Shown one piece after another: positions 46,227 through 56,864 of a stretch of 64,000 nt of DNA. The translations under genes and the position numbers were made by a program. The stretch comes from Polyporus tsugae (Eukaryota > Basidiomycota > Agaricomycetes > Polyporales > Polyporaceae), in NCBI GenBank assembly GCA_024305745.1, contig JAHRBS010000003.1, forward strand, positions 186,001 to 250,000, given 5' to 3'. The notes under the pieces were generated by a model. That model was given only the letters and a program-made list of their open reading frames with translations. It had not been told where the DNA came from and did no database searches. The first letter of the stretch is position 1. Every line of letters begins with the position of its first letter.

Positions 46227-47351
46227 ATGGACAAGTGTCCGAACGAGATACTTGGCCTCATCTTCGCAGAGGCATGCACAGACGACGGCCTCACCGGTCG
46301 ATCCTTCTCCCTAGTGTCCAGACGCACTCGCGATACCTCTCGTCGGTACGCCCTTCAATCCGTGGCGCTTTATGGATCCTACCAACTATCCGCCTTCGTT
46401 CGTCTCCTTGACAAGGCCGACCTCGAGGATCGCCACGTCTGCCATTGTACCTTACCGACCGTCGGAGAGCTTGGATGGAATACCTTCCGGGCCAAGACAG
46501 GGAAGGATGGCTCAGAGAGCGCATCGCCGCAGACATCCGACGCTTCAACGATTCACGGCGCCTGCACTCCTCTTCCGCCATCCTGCGCATCCTCAAGACC
46601 GTCGCCCCCACTGTTCAAACCCTAACTCTGCTCCTCTTCGACCAATATGACGAGCAGCCGCTCTCGCACGCTGTGCCCTTCCCCAAGCTTCGCGAGCTCA
46701 CCATCCACGTCTCAAACATGACCCACGCCGTCCAGTCGGAGCTCCCCCAGTGCATGTCCCTGCGACGCCTCCACGTGATCCAGGACTTCTCTTTCAGAAA
46801 GCCGATAACGAAAGCCGTATCCTGGCTCTCGCCCCTCCTCACGCACCTCCGAATCTCGCGCCTTGTCCTGATTCCGATCGCGTCGAGCGACCTCTTGCGG
46901 GGCCTGGAGCGCATGCTCCAGCACGACGACCTCGCGTCCACCGGGTTCCCGCCCACGCTAAAGCCGGTGCTTGTCCAGATACTGCAGCCGGGCCTCTACG
47001 ACCAGAACGGCCATGGTGCGCTGCGGGTGCGTTTCCTCTCCTCTCAAGGCTGCCGTTTGACACTAGCGACGCCATGCTCACATGTAAGTTTCCTCCTAGA
47101 TGCTCACGTCGCCGATGGTGTACCAGCTCAGAGATGTGGCTATGCGGGATGTCCGGCGGAGGATCGTATTCCTCAAGCCTGCGATATGGACCCCCGCCGA
47201 CACAATGACCGGGGAGAACTCGGAGGTGCACTTCTATATGGGCATTAAGGCGGCGTGGGAGCAGCGCATAGTCGAGTCCGAGAGCGCGGTTTGGGACGTC
47301 GAGCCGTCGTCGATCCTGGCTTCGTACGGGTATTGCGCAGAGGGAGAATAG
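46227..47351 (+). pseudogene. F-box-like protein, copy with a single-base frameshift
   Basis: This is nearly identical in plan to the gene at 54.28 kb: MDKCPNEILGLIFAEACTDD, LVSRRTRDTSRRYALQSVAL, SYQLSAFVRLLDKADLEDRH. After VCH one base is missing (GCCATTGTACC against GCCATCTGTACC at 46441-46451), which shifts the frame. The second frame then runs cleanly from YLTDRRRAWMEYLPGQDREG through LHVIQDFSFRKP to the intron near 47028-47099 and the last exon MLTSPMVYQLRDVAMRDVRR, ending CAEGE at 47351. The rest is undamaged, so the lesion is very recent or a sequence error. Confidence 0.85.
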
Positions 47352-47633
47352 TGGGTATGACCTGAATTGCATATCAACTCGGTCTTCTCACTGACGGCTT
47401 GACCACGCTCTTGTCGTATCCAGGACTGCGCGGTGAACTTCAGCCGCAGTTTCCTTCGCACGGAAGGGCTGTCACTATCAGTGGCTGGCAGGTACCCGCT
47501 GCCATCGAAGCTCGGGACTCGGAGCCGTGCGTCGCAAGACACGTGGATAGTCGTGTTAGAAGGATGTGTTCAAGGTTCAAACGTTCAACGGGCCAGTACG
47601 TCGTCGTCGCCTGAACCTTCTGAGCCAGCGACA

Positions 47634-47710
47634 ATGCCCTCCTTCCCCATCGACTGGGTCGTCCTGAATGGTGGGGAGTACTTCTCATCGCCGTCCCTCC
47701 GTGCTCCTCC
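47634..47710 (+). pseudogene. Relic of a DyP-type peroxidase C-terminus
   Basis: SFPIDWVVLNGGEYFSSPSL matches the last exon of the DyP gene at 60.7 kb (SFPLPTDWVVPKGGEYFFSP). No other part of a peroxidase is found nearby on either strand. It lies just 3' of the duplicated F-box-like block and shows that a second DyP gene, or a copied fragment, once lay here. Confidence 0.65.
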
Positions 47711-48475
47711 CCACTCCCATTGGTCTACAGATCATGATCATGTCGTTAGTGTGTTGTCGGTGACTCGTGTACAAATGACATCTGGTCGGTGTTGATCCGA
47801 CGTCTCTGCATGTATACCTATGCAATTTGAATACATTTCGTTGTCCCAAGCATGTGATCCATCCAAGTGCGGTTCCTGGACAACTGATGACAGATCAGTG
47901 GTCAGGCGAACTTGTGAACGGGAGGCTTATCGATAACGCGTACGCCAACACGCTCGAAAATTCCCGACATGCGGGTGTTATGGTACCAGGACGGACTCTA
48001 CGCCCCCACACCAACCTCACTTAATAGTTGATCTCACCCGTTTCACTTAGCGAGTTCTCTGGCGGACACTTGGCCCTCTACTCAACCCCACCCCTCCTAA
48101 TACGCCACGCCGATTGCACCCACACACAGCCACGACGTTGAGCAAGTAAATCATATTCTTTCGGCGCCTCATCTACCCAATCGTAACTACTCTGAACTAC
48201 TCCTGCGTATGCCTTCCTCCTAGTGAGAACGCGACATTGCGTACTCCTCCGCGATCGACCAGAACGTGACCTCCTGCGTCCGCACGAGCAGTGGTTTTTC
48301 CTGTGGTTTCAGCTCGCGCGCCGAGCAGCACTCTTGACCTTGGGTACAACAGAAGCGTCAAAGTCCAGGCGCGCACGTCACGTCACCCCTCCGACCTGCG
48401 CGATCGGGCTATGCCCAACTCATTGTGAGGTCGACGAGCTGCCCCACGTCCCTAGCCTAGGGACCTCATCCGTCT
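47711..48475. other. Intergenic, no gene seen
   Basis: Only short frames are present, without recognisable content or splice structure. Confidence 0.35.
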
Positions 48476-48477
48476 TA

Positions 48478-50049
48478 AGCTGAATCCCAGCGGTTCAGGC
48501 CGCGCGGTGGCGAGTTCGGCTCGAACAACTTGAACCCATGCACAATCATGTCTCCGGGCGACTTCTCCGCGCGCGCGGTCTTCGTACTGGCAGGCGGTAT
48601 GTCTGTATTGCTGGCGGGCAAAGAGTGCAGCGATCTGCCGAGGTGCACCTGTGGGTGGATGTGGATGCCGCTGGAAGAGGACGCGGCCGCTTCTTGGGCT
48701 TCCGGGGTGAGGTCTGAGACGCCGTTGAGCGGCGCGAGAGTCCCCGTACTACGACTAACCTGATGCGGCACTCCTTGGCAGCTTGTGCGGAGGGCAAGGC
48801 GTAGTCTCGCGCATGCGCAGGGTCAACCGCTTGTGCGTGTTGAGCTCAAGCACGCGACGAAGGATATCCTCGCTTAATGAATATATATCTGAGGGTGAAT
48901 TGCGATTCTCGAGCATATGGATGCAGAAAAAGGGAACGAGACTCACCTTCTAGTGGTACGTCAAGCTCCTCGAGTGATATCTGATCGACGAGGCCGTTCA
49001 CCTCATCGTGAAATGTGAGGCTGGCTTGGAGAAAGGGGACTTAGAGCGCATCACATGCAGAAAGGCTAGAACCCGTACGTCGCAAATATCCTGAACCCGA
49101 GACTGCGGCTATCGACGATAGTATAGTAGTCGTTAGGACGCTCGTCGAGGATTTCCGGCGCAACATTGAAGCCAAGCGTGCCACACCTGATCTGGTGAGG
49201 CTCAATCTACAGTAATAACCGCCTGCCAACGCACCTGCACCACGGTCAGAGAGCCAATGCACCGCGAGTCTCCTACGTGATATCCTGCGCCTCGATTCAA
49301 CTGTCGTGACTGCGAGATCCTAAAAGATCGTTGGTGCATCGTTCTGGATAACTCCCAACCTCGCGCATGTTCACGCACGCGGGCGAGTCCCCACACCGCG
49401 AGATGTACTCGGGCACGACACCTACAAGAAATCGCGCCAAGTCAGCAAGACGACACGAACGCAAATGCATCGAACGACTCACTATTTAATGCCTCTCTCA
49501 GCTGGCATAAGTTCCTCAGTAGCAACCGCTGCATCACCATGATCTCCAGCTCCTGTGGTGCTTCGCTGCTGACTTCATCTTGAGGCCGCGCGATATCTAG
49601 ATCCGAGTGAGGAACTCCTAGAGTTCCTCCCTGACCCGGGGAAGGGCTTGAGCTTGATCGCATGCCACTTCCGCCCCGTCTCGATGATACGCTTTCACGA
49701 CGCTTGCGAATCGGCGGAGGTTGGTTCTGTCGGAAAGGAGTGCGAAGAAGGGCGTTCGTCCATTCAAAGGTTGCAAGAGGACAGCCGTGCTAGTGTTAAG
49801 ACCCTGACATCTTCTCTCCGCCATCGCTTCATGCGGAGTTGGTCGGAGTCTATATTCAATGTTTCCATTGCAAGCTCGGAGTCAACAGACATTTCTCCTC
49901 CATCAACCGTTCGTTCGAAGTCTCAGCTCGCTCGCTCACCGTGGTGGCTGGCCAGTATCTCCCGTTTACTTTCAGCCTTTAGCTGCGCTCGTAGTACTCT
50001 TCTTCCGCTGCCTATTTCCGACGAATTCGGCACTGACGCTCTCAGCTAG
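48478..50049 (-). CDS. Hypothetical multi-exon gene, weak model
   Basis: Several minus-strand frames look coding and are separated by possible introns: SELAMETLNIDSDQLRMKRW (near 49.9 kb), VVPEYISRCGDSPACVNMRE (49.4 kb), LTFHDEVNGLVDQISLEELD (about 49.0 kb), ILRRVLELNTHKRLTLRMRE (48.85 kb) and a last frame ending SPPRGLNRWDSA at 48475-48478. Donor sites such as GTGAGTCTC after DVPLE support an intron-containing gene. The phases do not all agree, and no domain is recognised. It separates the 46.2-kb F-box-like copy from the monooxygenase fragment that follows the F-box-like gene directly at 55.8 kb. Confidence 0.3.
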
Positions 50050-50769
50050 CTAAGCACTCGTCTTTGCGTGCCACGCATCGCATACATTCTGCCGACCAGC
50101 TACGTTCATCTCCCCTCCCTTCGCCATCGACTTTGATCGGTATCATGCCTCTCCATCCTTGACGCGGACATCCTCGTTCTCGGGCATGGCGACAACAGCA
50201 CCTTATATGCCATTCGCCATCCCTCTTCACGCCGTGCTGAGTACCAATCCAGGGTGTCGTCCCGCCCTCTGTTCCTCCGCGACCGCAACTCTGCCCGACA
50301 CCGTGTCCATTTTCCTATCACCCTAGCCCATCCACACGTTCTAAGCACGGACTCTGCGTCTTCGGCTACCACAGCGCGGAATGTTCTTTCGACATACGAC
50401 CTCTGCACAAGCTCCGGGCTTGATACCACCTCCGGGCCCTGTTCATCGTCCACCACCTACCTCCGCCAACGGATGCTATGTATACACGACTACGATCACT
50501 GGACAGGTATAGGTGCGGCGCCATCATAGCCCACGCTTGGAATGTCCCACTAACATATCCCCGCCTTCCCCGCCCGCCGTAACAACATTATTAGCCCGCA
50601 TTGATGCGTATCTGCACCTCTGAACGTGCCTCTCCGTATACGGTATGTCCCCCAAGGATACATTGACAGTGTTGCTGATGTAGTGCGCTTGCTTTCATAG
50701 TTCTGCTTTCACCGTCGTTCGTCACTCGGCGTATCCTTCGCGTGTTCGAATTCTCAATCTCCGTGGCTG

Positions 50770-51490
50770 GACCGCCGCATCAACATGCTTCGAATGTCCG
50801 GTATATGAGCGACGCTTCAGAGCTTCACCGGCTTCGCCGCTCGGCCAGGCCACCGTAACTACAACGCTGCGCTTAAGCCGGCCGCTGCAACAAGTCGATG
50901 CCATCTAGCCCCATCCCATCTAGCGGAACTGATAACTGCCAGCACGAACTCACATTCGCGCATAGCTTCACCATCGCCTGCGACTTCCTTGTCGGCGCCC
51001 ACGGCGGCGCCTCACGTGTCCGCCACCTTCTCATCTGCTTTGCTTCCGTTGACGCCATGATCTCGCTCGCGCTCGAGGCTACAAGGCTGCCGGAGCTGGT
51101 GGTGATGATCGGAAAAGTCCACAAGGGTGACATATTCGCGACGCAGGAGCTGTACCCACTCGGTCCGCCGGCTAACAGCGACGGCCGCATCCGCGCCTAT
51201 GCCTTCCTCTGCGATCCCGTCCGATCACCGTGGCGGCGACGGCTGTGTTGAAGGGTTCCCTGGCTGCCCACCACGGCTACTCTCTCATATCCGCTACTAC
51301 GACGAGGGCGCGATGTATCTCTGTGCGCTCTTCACTCTCCCGGCCGGACACGCATGGACGCACATCCGTGGCGCGACGTTCATCAAAGATGCCGCACGCC
51401 TCGTGAGCTCGTTCGCCAGCGCGATCCTCGCCGTGTTCGATAGGCTTGAGCTAGGTCTGACGCTTGCGGGCCCTACAGGAGAAGTGTAGC
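50770..51490 (+). pseudogene. TetX-like monooxygenase, 5'-truncated fragment
   Basis: Homology to the intact enzyme begins at the DAVPPHLIR region (about 50.88 kb) and includes CDFLVGAHGGASRVRHLLI, LEATRLPELVVMIGKVHKGD, SDGRIRAYAF, then AGHAWTHIRGATFIKDAARL and LELGLTLAGPTGEV at 51489. The FAD-binding N-terminus is missing and frames change. From about 50.77 kb the flank also matches 55.66 kb, so this fragment and the one at 55.8 kb descend from one already truncated copy (both read KGDxF where the intact gene has KGTMM). Confidence 0.75.
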
Positions 51491-51810
51491 AGGCGCTGTC
51501 TCTGAGGAATCCGAGGGGGAGGAGCGTGAGTGTGAGGCGTGCGAGCTTGCTGCGAAGCAGGGAGCCCCCTGACACGGGTTGCAAGAAGAACGGGGACATG
51601 GCCGCATGCGTCAAGCCGGATACGCCACAGACCGGGACCGGACGGTTTGCGGGGCGAACTAGGAGGAGCGAGCGAGCGTCTTTGTGCGCCACTGCTTGTC
51701 GGGTCGGAGGCGAAGTTCTCTGTGCGCGGGGATAGGTGTGGGTAGATATTATGTAGGAGAACCGTGCACATGCAGTTGAGTCAGTATCGTAGTGGTAGAG
51801 GGATGACGGG

Positions 51811-51838
51811 TCAACGTTCAACGTTCAACGTTCAACGC
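51811..51838 (+). repeat. Short tandem repeat, four heptamers
   Basis: Four tandem copies of TCAACGT (the last ending C). Confidence 0.9.
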
Positions 51839-52092
51839 TCAGTAGCTCTTGACCTCTGTCGTATCTTATTAGTATTCGTCTGAGGTGAAATCTGCATGGG
51901 TAAATGCTGGTAGGGTTATCGCGATCATCTGCCAGGATGAGCTCTCACTTCTCACCCTTCCTGAGAGTTACGAAGCGATGCATCTTGATGCGCCCATCCA
52001 AAGTGGTACGGGGAGTGCCATATGGCAGTTGTCAGTGATCTTCAGACTGTGGCGGACAGTGCCTTGCAAACCTTAAGCTTGTCCTCGGTTCA

Positions 52093-52100
52093 ACATATAC
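52093..52100 (+). promoter_or_regulatory. TATA-like box of type I gene at 52.15 kb
   Basis: CATATACT followed by CACCAACACTG lies about 55 bases before the ATG, as in the other type I copies. Confidence 0.45.
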
Positions 52101-52153
52101 TCACCAACACTGTCCCTTGTCGCTCACCCTGTACCCACTTCCTTTCCGTCGCC

Positions 52154-53853
52154 ATGGATAATTCCGACGCTGCCGCAGAGCTCGTTGCGGAATACAAATC
52201 TTTGTACGTGTATTCTACCGCGTCGAAGACACAATCAAAGACCTGACGTGCGGCTTCTAGCCTTCTCGCAAATTACTGTGCCAACGTCGCAGCTGGTACG
52301 CTATCAAACCCTGCTGCAGAAATTCCCGATACTTTCCCTAATGCTTTTCGGCGGTGTGGATACATGGCAGTGGTCTTCATCTACGAGTACTTCATCACCA
52401 TCGGCGAAGAGGCCAAGTACTTTTGGAATCGCAAATTGACGGGAGCTAGCGCACTGTTCTTCCTGAATCGATATGTGCCTCTCACTTTATATGCTCTGGC
52501 ATTTATAAGTTATGCATCCATTTCGGATCAGGTATGTCGTCGTACTGCTAGTGATCTCGCCTCATACAACTTCAATGATGCTCATCCAACTTGGCAGAGG
52601 TTTGCGGTCGGGCCACCATTGTGTAGCCACGCATGGCTGACCAGTGCTTTGCCGCAGCTGTGCTCAGGTGGCAAAGTTCCTTTTCGTCTACCGTCTCTTG
52701 CAGTATGTCTTTTGGGCAGGTGAGGCTCCCGCTTCCTGTCGAAATGGTGTTATATTGACTTCGGACAAAGCCTTCGCTGGTTCTCGTGCATTCGCTTTGA
52801 GCAACCGAAACTGGATCATGCTATTGCTGGTCTGTGGTCTCTCACTTGTGCCTGTGGTCGTCAATTTAGTAAGTCGTCCATTTTGCAGCCGAATGGGCTT
52901 CACCAACGTCCTTGCGCGTCACAGGTCCCTGAACACTATGGCATTACTGGAGAAATCCTACCCTTAGCCGGATGCGTCTATGATGACTTTACACCTCCGG
53001 ATGTGGCTAAGTGGTCAGTACTAACACAGACACTCAGTATGGAAGTCCTGACGCTCAAATTGATCGTAGGTGTACGTGATAACGCATCTTGCTTGTGTTG
53101 TGCTCGACAATTAACTGAGCACTGTGCCCAGTGGTTGTTCCATCTCGCTCAAGCATCATTGTGGCAGACATTCTCCTTATCCTCATCACCTGGTCTTCGC
53201 TGTTCCGGAAGGGCTCGTTCCGTTTCACGTTTGGTACGACCACATTTGCCGAGGTGCTCCTGCGTGATGGTAAGTGTGTTCCGTGACAATTCCAGAGCCT
53301 TGCCGTCTCACGCTTTCTCCAAGGAACTATCTATTTCATGTTCGGCATTCTGCTGCACGTCCTACTCCTGCGCCTCCCACTGAATCCTTCCAATTATAGC
53401 GTCCTCGTGGTCCTTAACATTCTGCACCTTGCTTTCTCGCTCGCATCCGTCAGTGACTTCTTTAGACGGGCTATCTGCACGTGCTAACCTCCAAACATTG
53501 TAGTTTGCTGTTGTAGTGCTGCAGAACATCAGCAACATCACCCATTTCACCGACCCGTAAGTCTCTTGTGACTGACTGGAGTCCATCGGTCCGATCTACA
53601 CTCATGACACCATTCCAGCCTCACTGCAATCCTTGTGCAGCGTTTCCTGCTCCACCTGCAATCCGCAAACAGTCGAGCCCTCGACCTGGACTCGTCTCAG
53701 GTGGGAGGCGCCATCACGTCGCTCGTTTTCGATCGAGCCATCGGATCTCTAGGCGCATCCATCCCGCCCGAGGACTTTTTAGGGATGTCTGAAGACGACA
53801 TGGTCGAGGATGAAAAGGAAGGCAGGATGGGTTCCACGTCCGAGGCGACCTGA
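52154..53853 (+). CDS. DUF6533 multi-pass membrane protein, type I (isolated copy)
   Basis: Start MDNSDAAAELVAEYKS, then exons NYCANVAA, VVFIYEYFITIGEEAKYFWN plus TGASALFFLNRYVPLTLYAL, VCGRATIV, CAQVAKFLFVYRLLQYVFWA, AFAGSRAFALSNRNW plus VCGLSLVPVVVNL, VPEHYGITGEILPLAGCVYD, the VADILLILITW helix, FAEVLLRDG, TIYFMFGILLHVLLLRLPLN, VLVVLNILHLAFSLAS, QNISNITHFTDP, LTAILVQRFLLHLQSANSRA and a tail ending GSTSEAT at TGA 53853. Joins between these exons are GT-AG and in phase where checked. About seven hydrophobic segments. There is no type II gene beside it, and upstream lies a monooxygenase fragment instead. It appears intact, about 330 residues; function unknown. Confidence 0.75.
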
Positions 53854-54011
53854 GATCCCTGGGGCGGTCTGAATGCGCGCATATATCCACAAAAGGAGGG
53901 AGAACTCACCGTATGCGCCACCGGAAGATCGCCGACCTGCAAGTCCGTTAATTATTGCGAGAACCCAAGTTCATCAGTACGCACGTGCACCTTGTTACCC
54001 GCCATGCCCTG

Positions 54012-54277
54012 GTTCAGCGGTTTATCGCATAGATCGAGCTCATACCTATTGAGTGTGTAAAGTGTCATATACGCGAGATGGGGGATGGAAAGTGGTTTTC
54101 GGTGTGAGCTGCCCCACGAAGCTGGCAGCAATGAAACACAGCCACCACGCGAGTTCCACGTGGACACCTTGTCACTGGCAAAGCCCACGCCTCTGAGCTC
54201 TCTCTCTCTCGCTCTTGTCAGATCTGATTGCAGGAGAGACATAGACTCTTTCTGACCCATCCTGTCTGCACATCCTC
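54012..54277 (+). repeat. Upstream region of the intact F-box-like gene, duplicated at 45.94 kb
   Basis: This is the second copy of the block described at 45.94-46.23 kb, including AACACAGCCACCACGCGAGTT. It ends directly at the start codon. Confidence 0.6.
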
Positions 54278-55394
54278 ATGGACAAGTGTCCGAACGAGAT
54301 ACTTGGCCTCATCTTCGCAGAGGCATGCACAGACGACGGCCTCACCGGCCGATCCCTCTCCCTAGTGTCCAGACGCACTCGCGATACCTCTCGTCGGTAC
54401 GCCCTTCAATCCGTGGCGCTTTATGGATCCTACCAACTATCCGCCTTCGTGCGTCTCCTTGACAAGGCCAACCTCGAGGATCGCCACGTCTGCCATCTGT
54501 ACCTTACCGACCGTCGGAGAGCTTGGATGGAATACCTTCCGGGCCAAGACAGGGACAAATGGCTCAGAGAGCGCATCGCCGCAGATATCCGACACTTCAA
54601 CAATTCACGGCACCAGCACTCCTCTTCCGCCATCCTGCGCATCCTCAAGACCGTCGCCCCCACTGTTCAAACCCTAACTCTGCTCCTCTTCGACCAATAT
54701 GACGAGCAGCCGCTCTCGGACGCTGTGCCCTTCCCCAAGCTTCGCGAGCTCACCATCCACGTCTCAAACATGACCTACGCCGTCGAGTCGGAGCTCCCCC
54801 AGTGCATGTCCCTGCGACGCCTCCACGTGATCCAGGACTTCTTGCTCAGAAGGCCGATAGCGACAGCCGTGTCGCGGCTCTCTCCCCTCGCCACCCACCT
54901 CAGAATCTCGCGCCTGGCATCGAATCCATCGATGGATGTGGTGCGCGGCCTGGAGGGCATGCTCGATCAGGACGACCTCGCGTCCACCGGGTTCCCGCCG
55001 ACTCTAAAGCGTGTCCTCGTCCAGATGCTGCAGCAGCGCCTCCGCGACCAGAACGGACATGGTGCGCTGCGGCAGGTGCGTTTCCTCCCCTCCCGCGGCA
55101 GCGGTATTCTACCAGTGACCCCCGGCTGACATGCCGGCTTTCTTCCAGATGCTCACGTCGCCGATAGCGTACCAGCTCAGAGATGTGGCTATGCGGGACG
55201 TCCGGCGGAGGATCGTATTCCTCAAGCCTGCAATATGGAACCTTGCCGAGACACTGACCGGGGAAAACTCGGACGTGCACTTCTATATGGGCATCAAGGC
55301 GGCGTGGGAGCAGCGCATGGTCGAGTCCGAGAGCGCGGTATGGGACGTCGAGCCGTCGTCGATCCTGGCTACGTACGGGTATTGCGCAGCCTAG
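54278..55394 (+). CDS. F-box-like protein, intact copy
   Basis: Exon 1 (54278-55075) and exon 2 (55149-55394) are joined by a 73-base GT-AG intron and give about 347 residues. The N-terminus MDKCPNEILGLIFAEACTDD is an F-box-like motif of the kind common in basidiomycete adaptor proteins. It is followed by SLVSRRTRDTSRRYALQSV, which fits the end of such motifs. The middle has leucine-rich spacing (VQTLTLLLFDQYDEQPL, FPKLRELTIHVSNM, LRRLHVIQDFLL). The end carries FYMGIKAAWEQRMVE, VWDVEPSSILATYGYCAA. By family knowledge it may link a substrate to an SCF ubiquitin ligase, but no partner is visible. It is the only unbroken copy of five. Confidence 0.8.
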
Positions 55395-55659
55395 GGAGAA
55401 TAGTGGGTACGACATGCATTGTTATAGATCAACTCGCTCTGTCACTGATATCTTGACCCCGGACTTTTGTCGTATTCAGGACAGCAGGATGTTTAGCGTG
55501 GTACGAACTTCAACCTCAGCTTCGTTCGCGCGGAAGGGCTGCATGCATCAGCTGCAGCCACTGGCGGATGCCCATCGCAGTGGAAGCTGATTCTCACGAA
55601 ATATATTCTTCAGCACGTTCTATACACAATATTAATCGTAACCCTCTTCATGCAGGGCC

Positions 55660-56290
55660 TCGCCGGAGTACCGCCACATCAGCATCCCTCGCGCTACGCG
55701 AGGCGAGCGTCCTGATGGTTGAGCGACGTTTCTGGGCTTCACTCCTGTCTAGGCCGCAGTACGTTTGAACGTGCGCCTGAACCCCATCTGCAGCAACAGG
55801 CAAGGCGATGCCATCCCCATCTCATCCAATTCTATCTTTCCTGCGCGCCCGCCTTAACGGCCTGCGCCTCCCTTATCGGCGCCGACGGCGGGAACTCCGC
55901 GTGTCCGGCCCCTCGTCTCCCCTGCCATATTCAGCTTCCTACTAGGCGTTAGCGGCGCCGAGATCTCGTTCGCACCCGAGACTACGAAGCTCCCGGAGCT
56001 CGCAGAGACGATCGGAAATATCCGTAAGGGTGACATGTTCCCGATGCAAGAGCCGGACCTGCTTGGGGCGCAGGTCGCATCCGCACGTACGTCTTCCTCT
56101 GCGAGCCCGAGTACTGCAGGATTCCGTCCGACCGACACGGCGGTGAAGGCAGTATTGGTGTTGCAGTGTTGCTTTCCTGGCTGTCCGCAGTGGCTGCTCA
56201 ACTTTATCAGCTTCAAGTTCCATTTGCCGGGCCGCAGAGAAGCTTAGGTTAGAAATGCGGGCGTCGTCGCCGAGGCTGTCACGGTGGCGG
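55660..56290 (+). pseudogene. TetX-like monooxygenase, 5'-truncated fragment
   Basis: This matches the intact gene from the DAVPPHLIR region onward: LIGADGGNS, GVSGAEISFAPETTKLPELA, GNIRKGDMFPMQEPD, then FPGCPQWLLN. The frame is broken repeatedly, and the conserved GDAAHLMSPF block is absent. It shares its left boundary with the fragment at 50.8 kb, showing that [F-box-like gene + fragment] was duplicated as a unit. Confidence 0.75.
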
Positions 56291-56860
56291 CGTTCGAGGG
56301 TGCGTGATGGTATGCTGCGTGGCACTTAAGGTGGATGGGAACCGGACGATACGAATTGGAGGGCCGTTCGTGCAGCAAGTTGCTGAAGGTGTGAGCAGGT
56401 CAGTTTTGTGTACACCCCCACTATGTCAGAGTCGTGCTGACAATTAGGTGGGGACCAGGTTCAGGTTACAGTAGTAAAACCTGATCAGTATTCCCCACTG
56501 GGATAGATCGATAGAGCCCCGCCATATCTCGGGATTTTTCACTGCTCGCAGCTCCTGCGGAGATATTGACTTTGTTCGTTTCGATGAACAGACAGTGGAA
56601 ACCCCGTTTCTTCGACAAGCTCCGAGTCGGAATCAAGGAGCCTCATGAGAGGCATGACAGCAGTTTGGTGGTGGTGCTACGAGTGGGACCACTGGTCGTA
56701 ACCAATGCCAGGTATGTCAGTTCTGCGATCTAGCTGTTGAACAAAATCTAGACTGACACATAGAACCCCCCAGTTTATATGCACACGGCCAAATCAGGGG
56801 CCTCGCCCTGCACCGTTTGCTTTCCCCCTAGCTTCCGATTTAGAGGAACCCACACAAGTA
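56291..56860. other. Intergenic, no gene seen
   Basis: No recognisable coding sequence. CAGTTTATATGCACACGG at about 56.77 kb, some 90 bases before the next start codon, could serve as a TATA element. Confidence 0.35.
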
Positions 56861-56864
56861 CTGT

